Shown: piece by piece, positions 23,790 through 33,367 of the stretch | How the letters are laid out: each line of letters starts with the position of its first letter | Numbering within the stretch: position 1 is the first letter of the stretch | Assembly: GCF_900129505.1 (NCBI RefSeq) | Contig: NZ_LT670818.1 | Coordinates: 2,418,001-2,482,000, forward strand | DNA length: 64,000 nucleotides | Direction: 5' to 3' | Source: Bradyrhizobium erythrophlei | Lineage (GTDB): Bacteria > Pseudomonadota > Alphaproteobacteria > Rhizobiales > Xanthobacteraceae | Made by a program: the position numbers and the translations under genes | Notes under the pieces: generated by a model | Told to the model about the DNA's origin: nothing | Seen by the model: only the letters and a program-made list of their open reading frames with translations | Databases searched by the model: none

Positions 23790-25529
23790 ATGGCAGACAA
23801 GAAAAAGCCTCAGGAAACGCTCCGCAGCGCGCGCTGGTTTGCGCCCGACGACCTCCGTGCCTTCGGCCACCGCTCGCGTGCGATGCAGATGGGCTACGCG
23901 CCCGAGGAGTGGAAGGACCGCCCGGTCATCGCGATCCTCAATACCTGGTCCGACGCGCAGCCCTGCCACATGCATTTCAAGAGCCGCGTCGACGATGTCA
24001 AGCGCGGCGTGCTGATGGCCGGCGGCTTTCCGATGGAATTGCCGGCGCTGTCGCTGTCGGAATCGTTCCTGAAGCCGACCACCATGCTCTATCGCAACAT
24101 GCTGGCGATGGACGCCGAGGAGCTGTTGCGCGGCCATCCCGTCGACGGCGTGGTGCTGATGGGCGGCTGCGACAAGACCACGCCGGGCCTGCTGCTCGGC
24201 GCCACCAGCATGAACTTGCCGGCGATCTATCTGCCCGCGGGACCGATGCTGCGCGGCAACTGGAAGGGCAAGACACTGGGCTCGGGGTCGGATGCCTGGA
24301 AATACTGGGACGAGCGGCGCGCCGGGAAAATCTCCGACAAGGACTGGGTCGATGTCGAGGCCGGCATCGCGCGCAGCTACGGCACCTGCATGACCATGGG
24401 TACCGCCTCCACCATGACCGCGATCGCCGAGGCGATCGGCATGACGCTGCCCGGCGCCTCGTCGATTCCGGCCGCCGACGCCGGCCATATCCGTATGGCC
24501 TCTGAATGCGGCCGCCGCATCGTCGAGATGGTCTGGGAAGACCTGACGCCGAGACGGATCCAGACCCGCAAGGCGTTCGAAAACGCCATTACGGTGGCGA
24601 TGGCGATGGGCTGCTCGACCAATGCGATCATCCATTTGATCGCGCAGGCGCGCCGCGCCGGCCAGGACATTGGATTGGAGGATTTCGAGATCGCCAGCCG
24701 CAAGGTGCCGGTGGTGGCCAACGTGCGGCCGAGCGGCGACAAATATCTGATGGAGGATTTTTTCTATGCCGGCGGATTGCCGGGCCTGATGAGCCGGATC
24801 CGGGACCATCTGCATCTCGATTGCCTGACGGTAACCGGCCGGACGCTCGGTGAGAATATTGCGGGCGCCGAGGTCTACAATGACGACGTCATCCGCTCCT
24901 TCGAAAATCCGATCTATGCCGAAGGCGCGCTCGCGGTGCTGAAGGGCAATCTCGCCCCCGATGGCTGCGTGATAAAACCGTCAGCCTGCGAGCCGCGCTT
25001 CCTCAGGCACACCGGCCCGGCTCTGGTGTTCGACGACTATCCCGCGATGAAAAAGGCGATCGACGATCCCGATCTCGACGTCACGGCCGATCACGTGCTG
25101 ATCCTGCGCAACGCGGGGCCGCAGGGCGGGCCGGGCATGCCGGAATGGGGAATGCTGCCGATCCCTACAAAACTCGTGAAGCAGGGCGTGCGCGACATGG
25201 TACGGCTGTCGGACGCGCGCATGAGCGGCACCAGCTACGGCGCCTGCATCCTGCATGTGTCACCGGAATCCTATATCGGCGGGCCGCTGGCGCTGGTGAA
25301 GAACGGCGACAGGATCACGCTGGACGTCGCCGCGCGTACCATCAATCTCGACGTCCCGGAAGCGGAACTGGCCAAACGGCGCGCCGCATGGCAGCCGCCG
25401 GAGCCGCGCTACGAGCGCGGCTATGGCTGGATGTTCACCAAGCATATCAGGCAGGCCAATGAGGGCTGCGACTTTGACTTTCTCGAAACGTCGTTCGGCG
25501 CGCCGGTCGACGAGCCGTCGATTTATTAA
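23790..25529 (+). CDS. IlvD/Edd-family sugar-acid dehydratase, L-arabinonate dehydratase-like
   Basis: 579 residues, the length of characterised L-arabinonate dehydratases. These are [2Fe-2S] enzymes that convert an aldonic acid to its 2-keto-3-deoxy form. Candidate cluster cysteines are in SDAQPCHMHF, LMGGCDKTTPG and SYGTCMTMGTASTM. Mg-site and active-site segments AMGCSTNAIIHL and LSDARMSGTSYGACILHV are intact. The N-terminal motif HRSRAMQMGY is typical of the pentonate branch rather than true dihydroxy-acid dehydratase. The ATG at 23790 is preferred over the in-frame GTG at 23784. The RraA-like gene 130 bases downstream suggests a catabolic pair. The exact substrate (arabinonate, xylonate, fuconate or other) cannot be read from sequence alone. 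Confidence 0.88.
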   Translation: MADKKKPQETLRSARWFAPDDLRAFGHRSRAMQMGYAPEEWKDRPVIAILNTWSDAQPCHMHFKSRVDDVKRGVLMAGGFPMELPALSLSESFLKPTTMLYRNMLAMDAEELLRGHPVDGVVLMGGCDKTTPGLLLGATSMNLPAIYLPAGPMLRGNWKGKTLGSGSDAWKYWDERRAGKISDKDWVDVEAGIARSYGTCMTMGTASTMTAIAEAIGMTLPGASSIPAADAGHIRMASECGRRIVEMVWEDLTPRRIQTRKAFENAITVAMAMGCSTNAIIHLIAQARRAGQDIGLEDFEIASRKVPVVANVRPSGDKYLMEDFFYAGGLPGLMSRIRDHLHLDCLTVTGRTLGENIAGAEVYNDDVIRSFENPIYAEGALAVLKGNLAPDGCVIKPSACEPRFLRHTGPALVFDDYPAMKKAIDDPDLDVTADHVLILRNAGPQGGPGMPEWGMLPIPTKLVKQGVRDMVRLSDARMSGTSYGACILHVSPESYIGGPLALVKNGDRITLDVAARTINLDVPEAELAKRRAAWQPPEPRYERGYGWMFTKHIRQANEGCDFDFLETSFGAPVDEPSIY

Positions 25530-25532
25530 GCC

Positions 25533-25641
25533 CCGTCGTTCCGGGATGGTCCGAAGGACCAGACCCGGAGCTTCGAGAGATTCCCCGATGCGCAATTGCG
25601 CATCTGAGGTTCGATGCTTCGCATCGCGCCGGAATGACGGA
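25533..25641. repeat. Dispersed palindromic repeat, family A
   Basis: Starts CGTCGTTCCGGGATGGTCC and ends CGCCGGAATGACGG. The ends are complementary, with internal hairpins (GGTCCGAAGGACC; GATGCTTCGCATC). Relatives are at 42431, 61222, 62748 and, degenerate, 58388. Confidence 0.8.
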
Positions 25642-25659
25642 CAACCAGGATAAGGCCAC

Positions 25660-26379
25660 ATGACAAAACTCAGCGATACCACCCGCACTAAATTAAAGTC
25701 CGTCTCCACCGCCACGGTCGCGACCGCGCTGTTCAAGCGCGGCTTTCGCATCCAGATGATTCAGGACGTGCATGCGCTTGGCGCCGATCAGCCGGTGCTG
25801 GTCGGCGAGGCCTTTACCCTGCGCTACATGCCGGCGCGCGAAGACCTCAACAAGCTCGAGGTGTTTCGCGACCGCGCTCATCCGCAGCGCAAGGCGATCG
25901 AGGACTGTCCGCCCGGCGCGGTGCTGGTGATGGACAGCCGCAAGGATGCCCGCGCGGCCTCGGCCGGCGCGATCCTGGTGACGCGGCTGATGCAACGCGG
26001 TGTCGCCGGCGTCGTCACCGACGGCGGCTTTCGCGATTCAGCCGAGATCGCAAAACTCGGCTTTCCCGCCTACCATCACCGCCCGAGCGCGCCGACCAAC
26101 CTGACGCTGCATCAGGCGATCGAGATCAACGTCCCGATCGGCTGCGGCGACGCGCCAGTGTTTCCCGGCGACGTCATCCTCGGCGATGGCGACGGCGTCA
26201 TCGTGATCCCCGCGCACCTCGCCGACGAAATCGCCGTTGAGGCCGTCGAGATGACCGCGTTCGAGGATTTTGTCACGGAGGAGGTGAAGAAGGGCCGCGG
26301 CATTTTCGGTCTTTATCCCGCCACCGACGAGCAGACGCTGGTGCAGTTCGCGGCGTGGCGGAAGAAGATGGGGAGGTAG
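25660..26379 (+). CDS. RraA-like / HMG-aldolase-fold protein
   Basis: 239 residues. RraA fold with AGAILVTRLMQRGVAGVVTD, GGFRDSAEI and FPGDVILGDGDGVIVIP. The Arg-Asp pair in GGFRD and the GDGDGV segment match the divalent-metal and substrate site of the 4-hydroxy-4-methyl-2-oxoglutarate aldolase / oxaloacetate decarboxylase members. Databases often name such proteins RNase regulators, but at this length and beside a sugar-acid dehydratase, an aldolase or decarboxylase role on a keto-acid is more likely (inference). It is separated from the dehydratase only by repeat A, so the two could share a transcript. Confidence 0.82.
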   Translation: MTKLSDTTRTKLKSVSTATVATALFKRGFRIQMIQDVHALGADQPVLVGEAFTLRYMPAREDLNKLEVFRDRAHPQRKAIEDCPPGAVLVMDSRKDARAASAGAILVTRLMQRGVAGVVTDGGFRDSAEIAKLGFPAYHHRPSAPTNLTLHQAIEINVPIGCGDAPVFPGDVILGDGDGVIVIPAHLADEIAVEAVEMTAFEDFVTEEVKKGRGIFGLYPATDEQTLVQFAAWRKKMGR

Positions 26380-26396
26380 GCGCACCATAAGACACG

Positions 26397-26536
26397 TCGT
26401 CCCGGACAAGCGAGCGGAGCGAGCGCGATCCGGGACCCATAACCACAAGCGCTCGTTATTGCCAGGATGTTGCCCTAGCGTGCCTGAAACCGTCGTTCGG
26501 TGGTTATGGGTCCCCGCTTTCTCGGGGACGACAACC
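26397..26536. repeat. Dispersed palindromic repeat, family C
   Basis: CGTCGTCCCGGACAAGCGAG at the left end and a complementary TCTCGGGGACGACAACC at the right, with inner inverted GGGACCCATAACCAC / GTGGTTATGGGTCCC arms. It lies between two convergent genes. Shorter relatives are at 35866, 39327 and 44388. Confidence 0.8.
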
Positions 26537-26549
26537 TGGATGACCTGGG

Positions 26550-28652
26550 CTACGACGTTCTCTCCACCATTCCCACCGCCCACAGCGCGAACGCATAGGC
26601 GATCGCGACCTCGTCGAGCCGGTTGAATCGACCCGATGCGCCGCCGTGGCCGGCGCCCATGTTGATCCGCAGCAACACCGGTCCGCCGCCTGTCATGGTG
26701 GCGCGCAGCCGCGCGATCCATTTGGCCGGCTCCCAGTAGGTGACGCGCGGATCGGTCAGGCCGCCCATCGCGAGAATCGCCGGATAATCCCTGGCCGCGA
26801 CGTTGTCGTAAGGCGAGTATGACAAGATGGTCTTGAAGTCCCTTTCGCTCTCGATCGGGTTGCCCCATTCCGGCCATTCCGGCGGCGTCAGCGGCAGCGT
26901 GTCGTCGAGCATGGTGTTGAGCACGTCGACGAACGGCACCTCGGCGACGATGCCGGCGAACAATTCGCCAGCGCGGTTGGCGACCGCACCCATCAGCATG
27001 CCGCCGGCGCTGCCGCCATGGGCGACAATGCGTTTGGTCCCGGTATATTTGGCTGCGATCAGCGCGCGCGCGCTGGCGGCGAAATCGTCGAAGCTGTTGG
27101 TCTTCTTCTCGCGCTTGCCGTCCAGATACCAGCCCCAGCCCTTGTCGGTGCCGCCGCGGATATGGGCGATGGCATAGACAAAGCCGCGATCGACCAGCGA
27201 CAGTCGGTTGGCCGAGAACGACGCCGGCATCGCCATGCCGTAGGAGCCGTAGCCATACAAAAGCAGCGGCGCGTTGCCGTCGCGCGTGAGGTCTTTGCGG
27301 TGCAGGATCGATACCGGCACCTCGGCGCCGTCATGCGACTTCGCCATGATTCGGGTGGTGACGTAGTCGGCGGGGTTGTGGCCACTGGGAATTTCCTGGC
27401 GCTTGCGCAACACCCGCGTGCGCTTCGCCATGTCGTAGTCGTAGACCTCCGACGGCGTCGTCATCGACGAATAGGAAAAACGCAGATTCGTCGTGTCGAA
27501 TTCATAGGAGCCCATGGTGTCGAGCGAATAGGCCGCCTCGTCGAAGGCGATGGCGTGCTCGTCGCCTGTGCCGAGATCGCGGATGATGATGGACGGCAGC
27601 GCATTGGCGCGCTCCAGCCGCACCATGTGGCCGGCATAGAGCTCGACATCGAGGATGTAGATGCCGGCGCGATGCGGGATCAGCTCGCGCCAGTTGGCGC
27701 GCTCGGGGGCGGCGAGCGGCGCGGTCACGACCTTGAAATCGATCGCGCCGTCGGCGTTGGTGAGGATGAACAATTCCTCGCCGCGGTCGGCCAGCGAATA
27801 TTGCACGCCGCTCTGGCGCGCGGCGACCAGCCGCGGCGGCGCCTCGGGACGGGCGAGATCGATCAGCCGCTGCTCTGACGTTTCGTGGTCGCCGCCCGCG
27901 ATCACGCAAAAACGCCCGCTGGAGCTCTCATGGATATGCGTGAACCAGCCGGCATCGTGCTCCTCATAGGCCAGACTGTCGTCCGCCTGCGGCGTGCCGA
28001 GGCGATGGCGCCAGACCTGCATCGGGCGGTGGTTGTCGTCGAGCTTGACATAGAAGAAGCTCTTGCCGTCAGTGCTCCACACCACCGCGCCGTCGGTTTC
28101 CTCGACCAGATCGTCGAGGTCCTTGCCATCAGCCCAGTCGCGCACGCGGATGGAAAAATATTCCGAGCCCTTGATATCGGCGCTCCAGGCCTCGAGTCGA
28201 TGATCCGGCGAATGCCGGGCGCCGCCGAACTTGAAATATTCCTCGGATGCCGCGAGCTGGTCACCATCGAGCACGATCCGGACCTCGCCGCCGTCGCGCG
28301 GCATGCGGCCGAACAGTTCGTGCTGGCCGCCCTCGCGGAACTTGCGCAGATAGGCGTAAGGACCGTCCGGCGAGGGCACGCTGGAATCGTCCTCCTTGAT
28401 CCGCCCGCGCATTTCCGCAACCAGCGTCTTCTGCAGGGCGGCGGTGTGGCCGAGCAGGCTCTCGGTATAGGCGTTCTCGGCTTCGAGATATTTCCTGATA
28501 TCCGGATCGAGCACGGCGGGATCGCGCAACACTTCCTGCCAGTTTTGATCCTTCAGCCAGGCGTAGTCGTCCACCACCGTGATGCCGTGGGTGGTGAACG
28601 GATGCGACCGGCGCGGCGCGACCGGCGCGGGGAGGGAGGTCTTTTGATCCAT
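26550..28652 (-). CDS. Prolyl oligopeptidase-family (S9A) peptidase, oligopeptidase B-like
   Basis: 700 residues, normal for oligopeptidase B. N-terminal seven-bladed propeller ~75-420 and a C-terminal alpha/beta hydrolase domain. The catalytic triad is visible: Ser ~549 in AHGGSAGGMLMG, Asp ~632 in GGLTDPRVTYW, His ~666 in NMGAGHGGASG. The N-terminus (RRSHPFTTHGITVVDDYAWL) is the typical S9A opening. There is no signal peptide, so it is cytoplasmic and cleaves short peptides, probably after basic residues if it is a true oligopeptidase B. ATG 28652 follows GTGAG. It is convergent with the RraA-like gene across repeat C and divergent from the MBOAT gene. Confidence 0.92.
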   Translation of the reverse strand: MDQKTSLPAPVAPRRSHPFTTHGITVVDDYAWLKDQNWQEVLRDPAVLDPDIRKYLEAENAYTESLLGHTAALQKTLVAEMRGRIKEDDSSVPSPDGPYAYLRKFREGGQHELFGRMPRDGGEVRIVLDGDQLAASEEYFKFGGARHSPDHRLEAWSADIKGSEYFSIRVRDWADGKDLDDLVEETDGAVVWSTDGKSFFYVKLDDNHRPMQVWRHRLGTPQADDSLAYEEHDAGWFTHIHESSSGRFCVIAGGDHETSEQRLIDLARPEAPPRLVAARQSGVQYSLADRGEELFILTNADGAIDFKVVTAPLAAPERANWRELIPHRAGIYILDVELYAGHMVRLERANALPSIIIRDLGTGDEHAIAFDEAAYSLDTMGSYEFDTTNLRFSYSSMTTPSEVYDYDMAKRTRVLRKRQEIPSGHNPADYVTTRIMAKSHDGAEVPVSILHRKDLTRDGNAPLLLYGYGSYGMAMPASFSANRLSLVDRGFVYAIAHIRGGTDKGWGWYLDGKREKKTNSFDDFAASARALIAAKYTGTKRIVAHGGSAGGMLMGAVANRAGELFAGIVAEVPFVDVLNTMLDDTLPLTPPEWPEWGNPIESERDFKTILSYSPYDNVAARDYPAILAMGGLTDPRVTYWEPAKWIARLRATMTGGGPVLLRINMGAGHGGASGRFNRLDEVAIAYAFALWAVGMVERTS

Positions 28653-28821
28653 TGGTGCTCACCCGGTTCCGCTCGCGGACCTTGCCGCGGTTGTCAACGC
28701 TATATCGGCGCTCGCCAGCGGATTGCCAGATATGGCGCCCCTGCGCCAGTGCCGCGCACGGCTTGTTGACTGCCGGGTTGTGTGGTTAGGGTTTTTCGGC
28801 CCTGCGCCCGGGAAAGGCCTG

Positions 28822-30257
28822 ATGCTCTTCAATTCCTATCCCTTCATCTTCCTGTTCCTGCCGGTCGCCCTGTTCGGCTATTTTGCGCTCGGCCGGTTCG
28901 GCAATCCTTTGCCCGTGATCTGGCTGGCGCTGGCGTCGCTGGCCTTTTATTCCTTCAGCAACTGGCAATTCGTGGGCCTGCTGCTGGGCTCGATCGCGTT
29001 CAACTATTTCATCGGCCTGTTGTTGATCGCAAGGCGGCTGCGCGCGCGGATGCGATTGGCGGTTCTCACGATCGGCGTCACCGGCGATCTCCTGGTGCTC
29101 GGCACATTCAAATATGCCGGCTTCCTCGCCGCCAATCTCGATGCGCTGTTTTCCACCGGCCTCGCCGTGAACATCCTGCTGCCGGTCGGGATATCCTTCT
29201 ACACCTTCACCCAGATCGCCTTCCTGGTGGATGCCTATCGCGGCAAGGTCGCGGGTTACGCGCTGCCGCGTTACGCGCTGTTCGTGACCTACTTCCCGCA
29301 TCTGATCGCCGGGCCGATCCTGCACCACCGGGACATGATCCCACAGTTCGAGCGAAGCGAATCGAAGCGGCCGGATCCGCATCTGATCCTGTGCGGCCTG
29401 ATCATTTTCGCGATCGGCCTGTTCAAGAAGACCTGCCTCGCCGACGGCATCCAACCCCTGGTCGCGCTCGCCTTCGGCCCCACGACACCGTCGTTTGACC
29501 AGGCCTGGATCGGCGCGCTGGCCTACACCTTCCAGCTCTATTTCGATTTCTCCGGCTATTCCGACATGGCGATCGGAATCTCCCTGATGTTCGGCATCTT
29601 CCTGCCGCTCAATTTCAATTCGCCGTACAAGGCCCGAAACATCATCGACTTCTGGCGGCGCTGGCACATGACGCTGTCGCATTCCTGCGCGACTATCTCT
29701 ATATCCCGCTCGGCGGCAATCGCGGCGGGCCGGCGCTGCGCTATGTCAACCTGATGATTACAATGGCGCTCGGCGGGCTCTGGCACGGCGCGGCCTGGAC
29801 GTTTGTCATCTGGGGCGTGCTGCACGGCTGCTATCTTTGCATCAACCACGCCTGGAACAATTTTGGTCCGGCGATAACGCCGCGCCTGGCGTCCCTGGCA
29901 AATCTTGCCGCGTTCGCACTCACGTTCCTCGCCGTCGTCGTCGCCTGGGTGTTCTTCCGCGCCGACAGCCTGTCAAGCGCGCTTTACGTGCTGTCGAAGA
30001 TGGCCAGCCCTGCGCAAATCGCCTTCGGCCGTGGCGAAATGGCCGACGCAGTCTTCATCGGCATCTATGCCGCCATCGCGTGGTTCGCGCCGAACACGCA
30101 AACCATCATGGGTTACGATCACGCCAATAGAACTGTCGGAGGGACGCTCGACGGCTCGCGGCTGCGGCCGCTCTTCCTTTACGCCACCGCGGCGGTGCTG
30201 GCTTTCGGGATTCTCGGAATCCAGCAGCACAGCGAATTCATATACTTCAGGTTTTAG
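28822..30257 (+). pseudogene. MBOAT-family O-acyltransferase (AlgI-like), broken by a one-base frameshift
   Basis: Two adjacent frames together form one ~478-residue polytopic MBOAT protein. Frame one (from ATG 28822) runs through LPVGISFYTFTQIAFLVDAY, FPHLIAGPILHH and IIDFWRRWHMTLS. At 29680-29682 one base is missing: the sequence reads CTG TCG CA TTC CTG, where the family has a full codon. Frame two then continues FLRDYLYIPLGGNRGGPALR and ALGGLWHGAAWTFVIWG, with the catalytic His. The first frame alone would stop at 29754, before the catalytic His. The start has GGAAAGG upstream. Intact relatives acetylate exported polysaccharide together with an SGNH-like partner such as the next gene. The deletion may be real or a sequencing error. 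Confidence 0.85.
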
Positions 30258-30305
30258 AGCATGACCCGGAAAAGTGGGAACCGGTTTTCCGAAAAGGTCA
30301 TGCTC
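30257..30305. repeat. 49-bp palindromic repeat after the MBOAT gene
   Basis: Perfect 10-bp outer arms GAGCATGACC (30257-30266) / GGTCATGCTC (30296-30305) with inner CGGAAAA / GTTTTCCG arms. This kind of palindrome is common between genes in Rhizobiales. It overlaps the MBOAT stop codon and the nearest possible start codons of the next gene. Confidence 0.8.
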
Positions 30306-30314
30306 AAGCAAAGA

Positions 30315-31430
30315 ATGAGTGCACCTGCCAAGGATCTGCTGCGGTTTCTGGGCGCCACCGCACTGGTCATTTTTGCGGCGTCCGCGCTCACTTTCATCGT
30401 CGACCCGCTGCAGTTGTTCAGGCCGGCGCGGCTGGTTGCGGCGATGTATTCGCCTGACAGCCGGATGCAGGACGCCGGCCTGATCAGCAGCCAGGAATTC
30501 GACACCGTCTTCATGGGCACCTCGCTGGCGATCCACTTCCGGCAGAGCGACATCGACCGCCTGCTCGGTGGGAAGTCGCTGAAGCTTTCGATGACGGGGT
30601 CGACGTCGCATGAGCAGAGTTTTGTCATTGCCTCGGCGCTCGAGCGCCATCCCAGGCGGGTGATCTGGGAGATGGACGACTGGATCTTCCGCGATTCGCC
30701 GGATGTCGATCACGACATCTATCTTCCGGCCGATCTTTATCGGCGAGACATCAAGGGCTTCGCCGGTTACCTGTTCAGCGGCGCGATGGCGCGCGAATCG
30801 GCGTGGATCATGGTGCGCTCGATTCCGCCGCTTGCGCCGCTCGTCGCGCGGCTGACCAACGGCGTCATGTTCAAATTTCCGATTTCCCGCGTCGACGACA
30901 TCAACATCCTCCGGCCCGAGATCGACGTCCAGGAAGCCTATAACGCGAAAAAGGCCGTGGATGCTTTGAGGTCCATCACCGATCCCGTGCGCAGTGCCTA
31001 TCTGGCCGAAGGATACAGCTTTGAACCGATGGTGAAGAATTTCGAGCAGGATGCGGTCGGCCTGATCGCGAAAAACCCGGATATTCTGTTCGACATCTAT
31101 TTTCCCCCGTACTCGATCCTGCAATGGGCCGCGATGAGGGACGCCTCGCCATCGACGCTGCAGCTCGTCTACGATTTCTCCGCCTATGCCGCCCAGCGGC
31201 TGGCGGAGTACCCAAACGTCCGCCTGCACGACTTTCGCGCGGTCAGTGAGGTCACCCACAACCTCGGCAATTATGCCGACGTGATCCATCATTCGCCTGA
31301 CGTCGATCTGAAGATCCTGTCGTGGCTGGCCGCAGGCACCTACGTCGTCGACCGCGCTGCGCCGCTGGCTTCGCTGGAACGGCTCGAGGCGCAAGTCGCG
31401 GCGTATCGGGTCGACAGTATCGAACGGTAG
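30315..31430 (+). CDS. Membrane-anchored SGNH/AlgX-like partner of the MBOAT acyltransferase
   Basis: 371 residues from ATG 30315; earlier ATGs at 30261 and 30300 fall inside the palindromic repeat. One N-terminal membrane segment (~10-30, FLGATALVIFAASALTFIV), then a periplasmic domain with an SGNH-like layout: block I FDTVFMGTSLAIHF (GTS in place of GDS), block II-like KLSMTGSTSHEQSFV, and a late block YADVIHHSPDVDLKI with the DxxH-type Asp/His. Proteins of this type take acyl groups from an MBOAT pump and add them to exported polysaccharide. It is directly downstream of the broken MBOAT gene, so function may be lost or supplied by another MBOAT protein. Confidence 0.72.
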   Translation: MSAPAKDLLRFLGATALVIFAASALTFIVDPLQLFRPARLVAAMYSPDSRMQDAGLISSQEFDTVFMGTSLAIHFRQSDIDRLLGGKSLKLSMTGSTSHEQSFVIASALERHPRRVIWEMDDWIFRDSPDVDHDIYLPADLYRRDIKGFAGYLFSGAMARESAWIMVRSIPPLAPLVARLTNGVMFKFPISRVDDINILRPEIDVQEAYNAKKAVDALRSITDPVRSAYLAEGYSFEPMVKNFEQDAVGLIAKNPDILFDIYFPPYSILQWAAMRDASPSTLQLVYDFSAYAAQRLAEYPNVRLHDFRAVSEVTHNLGNYADVIHHSPDVDLKILSWLAAGTYVVDRAAPLASLERLEAQVAAYRVDSIER

Positions 31431-31448
31431 GCGCATTAACTCGCAGCA

Positions 31449-31564
31449 TGCTCCGTTTCACCTCTCCCATGGGGAGAGGTCGGCGCGCAGCGCCGGGTGA
31501 GGGGTCACAGCCTAACGATGAACCGTAATCCCTCACCCCAACCCTCTCCCTCTGGGAGAGGGAG
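31449..31564. repeat. Dispersed palindromic repeat, family D
   Basis: CACCTCTCCCATGGGGAGAG with GGTGAGGGGTCACAG, then TCCCTCACCCCAACCCTCTC and TCTGGGAGAGGGA. The two halves are inverted relative to each other. Relatives are at 33368, 38285 and 42550. Confidence 0.8.
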
Positions 31565-31614
31565 CTCACCGCCGTTGTCGCGGGCAGATCAAATTGGGGG
31601 CGCGTTGCGGCTAG

Positions 31615-33333
31615 CTAATTCCTTAACCGCGCATCGGCGTTGGCGCCGAATACCGGGATCCGGTTGACCGCGAGCACGACCGCGAACGTGATCACCAGCA
31701 TCGCGATGCCCAGCACCGAGATCGCGGCGAGGTCGCCGCTTTCATTGAGGTCGTAGATCAACACGCTGATTACCTTGGTCTGCGAGGTGAACAGCACGAT
31801 CGCCGCCGACAGCTCCCGCATCACGCCGATGAAGATAAAACACCAGGTCGCGATCACGCCGGTGCGCAGCAGCGGTGCGGTGATCTGGCGCAGCGCCTGC
31901 AGCCGCGTTGCGCCGAGAATGCGGCTGGCGTCCTCGAGTTCCGGATGAATGGTGGCGAACGCCGCCTGCAATTGCTGATAGGCCGAGGGCAGGTTGATGG
32001 TGAGGAAGGCGATCAAGAGGATCCACAGCGTGCCATAGAGCACGAAAGGCGGCCGCGTGTAGCTGAGGAACAGCCCGACGCCGAGCACGATGCCGGGCAC
32101 CGCGACCGGGGCGGTGGCGAGAAAGCCGAGCATGCGATGGCCCAGGATTACCCGGCGCGTCGTGACATAGGCGATCACCAGCGCCAGCATCGTACCGATG
32201 GTCGCGGTCGCGGTGCCCAGGATGACGGTGTTCTTCAGCGCGAGCTGGGTCGAGGACAGTTCCGTGAACACGAACACGATGTTCTTCAGCGTCAGCGTCG
32301 ATGGCGTCACCAGCGTGGTCGCGTTCGGCGAGAAGGCCGCGTTGAGCAGCGCGAAATAAGGCAGGAACACCGGGTTGAGCAGCACGATCAGACAGAAGCC
32401 CAGCGCCGCCCAGCGCCATTTCCTCAGTTCGACCTGGCGCGGTGCGCCGTATTTGCCGCCGACGACAGAGTAGCCGCGGCGGCCGAGGATGAATTTTTGC
32501 GCTTGCAGCAGCAGGATGGTCAGCAGCAACAGCGGCACCGCAGCGGCGGCGGCGAGCTCCAGCTTCGGCGGATACTGGAACAGGCTCCAGATCTTGGTGG
32601 TCATGGTGTGGAAGCCGGCCGGCAGCGCCAGGATCGCCGGCGATCCGAACAGGGTCATGGCCTGCAGGAAGGCGATCAGCGCGCCGGCGACGAGAGCAGG
32701 CAGCGCCAGCGGAATGGTGACGCGCCGTGCCGTGGTCCAGGCCCTGCCGCCGAGGATCGCGGACGCATCCTCGAGTTCGCCCGGCATGTTGTCGAGCGCG
32801 TTGGCGACCAACACGAATACGAAGGGGAAGGTGTAGCAGGAAATCACAAAAATGATTCCGGTCAGCGAGTAGATATTGAACAGATGATCGTCGGAGTCGG
32901 CGCCGGTGAGACAACGAAACAGCTGGTTCAGCAAGCCGCTGTTCGGCGCCGCCAGCAGTTCCCAGGCCACCGCGCCGAGAAACGGCGGCGTCACGAAAGA
33001 GGCGGTGACCAGTGCCCGGATCAATTGCCGCCCCGGCATGTCGGTGCGCGACACCAGCCACCCCATCGGCGCCGCCACCGCGCAGCAGATCACGGCCGAA
33101 GTCGTGGCGATGATCGCGGTGGTCAGCAGCGGATCGAGAAAATCGGGATTGGTGAACAGCGTGACGAAATTGTGCAGCGTCACGTGATTGGCCTTGTCGG
33201 TGAAGGCGTAGACGGCAAGCCACGACATCGGCAGCGCGATCAGCAATATCAGGCAGGCCGCGAACAGTCCCAGCATCGGCTTGGTCCAGTCGAATCTGCC
33301 GCGGGTGCCGTCGATGGGGGTGGTGATGGTCAT
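31615..33333 (-). CDS. ABC transporter permease, two fused Fe3+/phosphonate-type domains
   Basis: 572 residues with about 12 membrane segments in two homologous halves. Each half has the cytoplasmic EAA-type loop (ELEDASAILGGRAWTTARRV and ELEDASRILGATRLQALRQI). Fused permeases of this size are typical of FbpB-like ferric and of some putative 2-aminoethylphosphonate importers. It follows the binding-protein gene (33577) after a 243-base gap filled by repeat D; together with the ATPase at 34677 it makes a complete importer. The substrate is not determinable from the permease. Confidence 0.9.
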   Translation of the reverse strand: MTITTPIDGTRGRFDWTKPMLGLFAACLILLIALPMSWLAVYAFTDKANHVTLHNFVTLFTNPDFLDPLLTTAIIATTSAVICCAVAAPMGWLVSRTDMPGRQLIRALVTASFVTPPFLGAVAWELLAAPNSGLLNQLFRCLTGADSDDHLFNIYSLTGIIFVISCYTFPFVFVLVANALDNMPGELEDASAILGGRAWTTARRVTIPLALPALVAGALIAFLQAMTLFGSPAILALPAGFHTMTTKIWSLFQYPPKLELAAAAAVPLLLLTILLLQAQKFILGRRGYSVVGGKYGAPRQVELRKWRWAALGFCLIVLLNPVFLPYFALLNAAFSPNATTLVTPSTLTLKNIVFVFTELSSTQLALKNTVILGTATATIGTMLALVIAYVTTRRVILGHRMLGFLATAPVAVPGIVLGVGLFLSYTRPPFVLYGTLWILLIAFLTINLPSAYQQLQAAFATIHPELEDASRILGATRLQALRQITAPLLRTGVIATWCFIFIGVMRELSAAIVLFTSQTKVISVLIYDLNESGDLAAISVLGIAMLVITFAVVLAVNRIPVFGANADARLRN

Positions 33334-33367
33334 GCTGGGTTCAATCTTGGTTATCTTTTATCACCGG

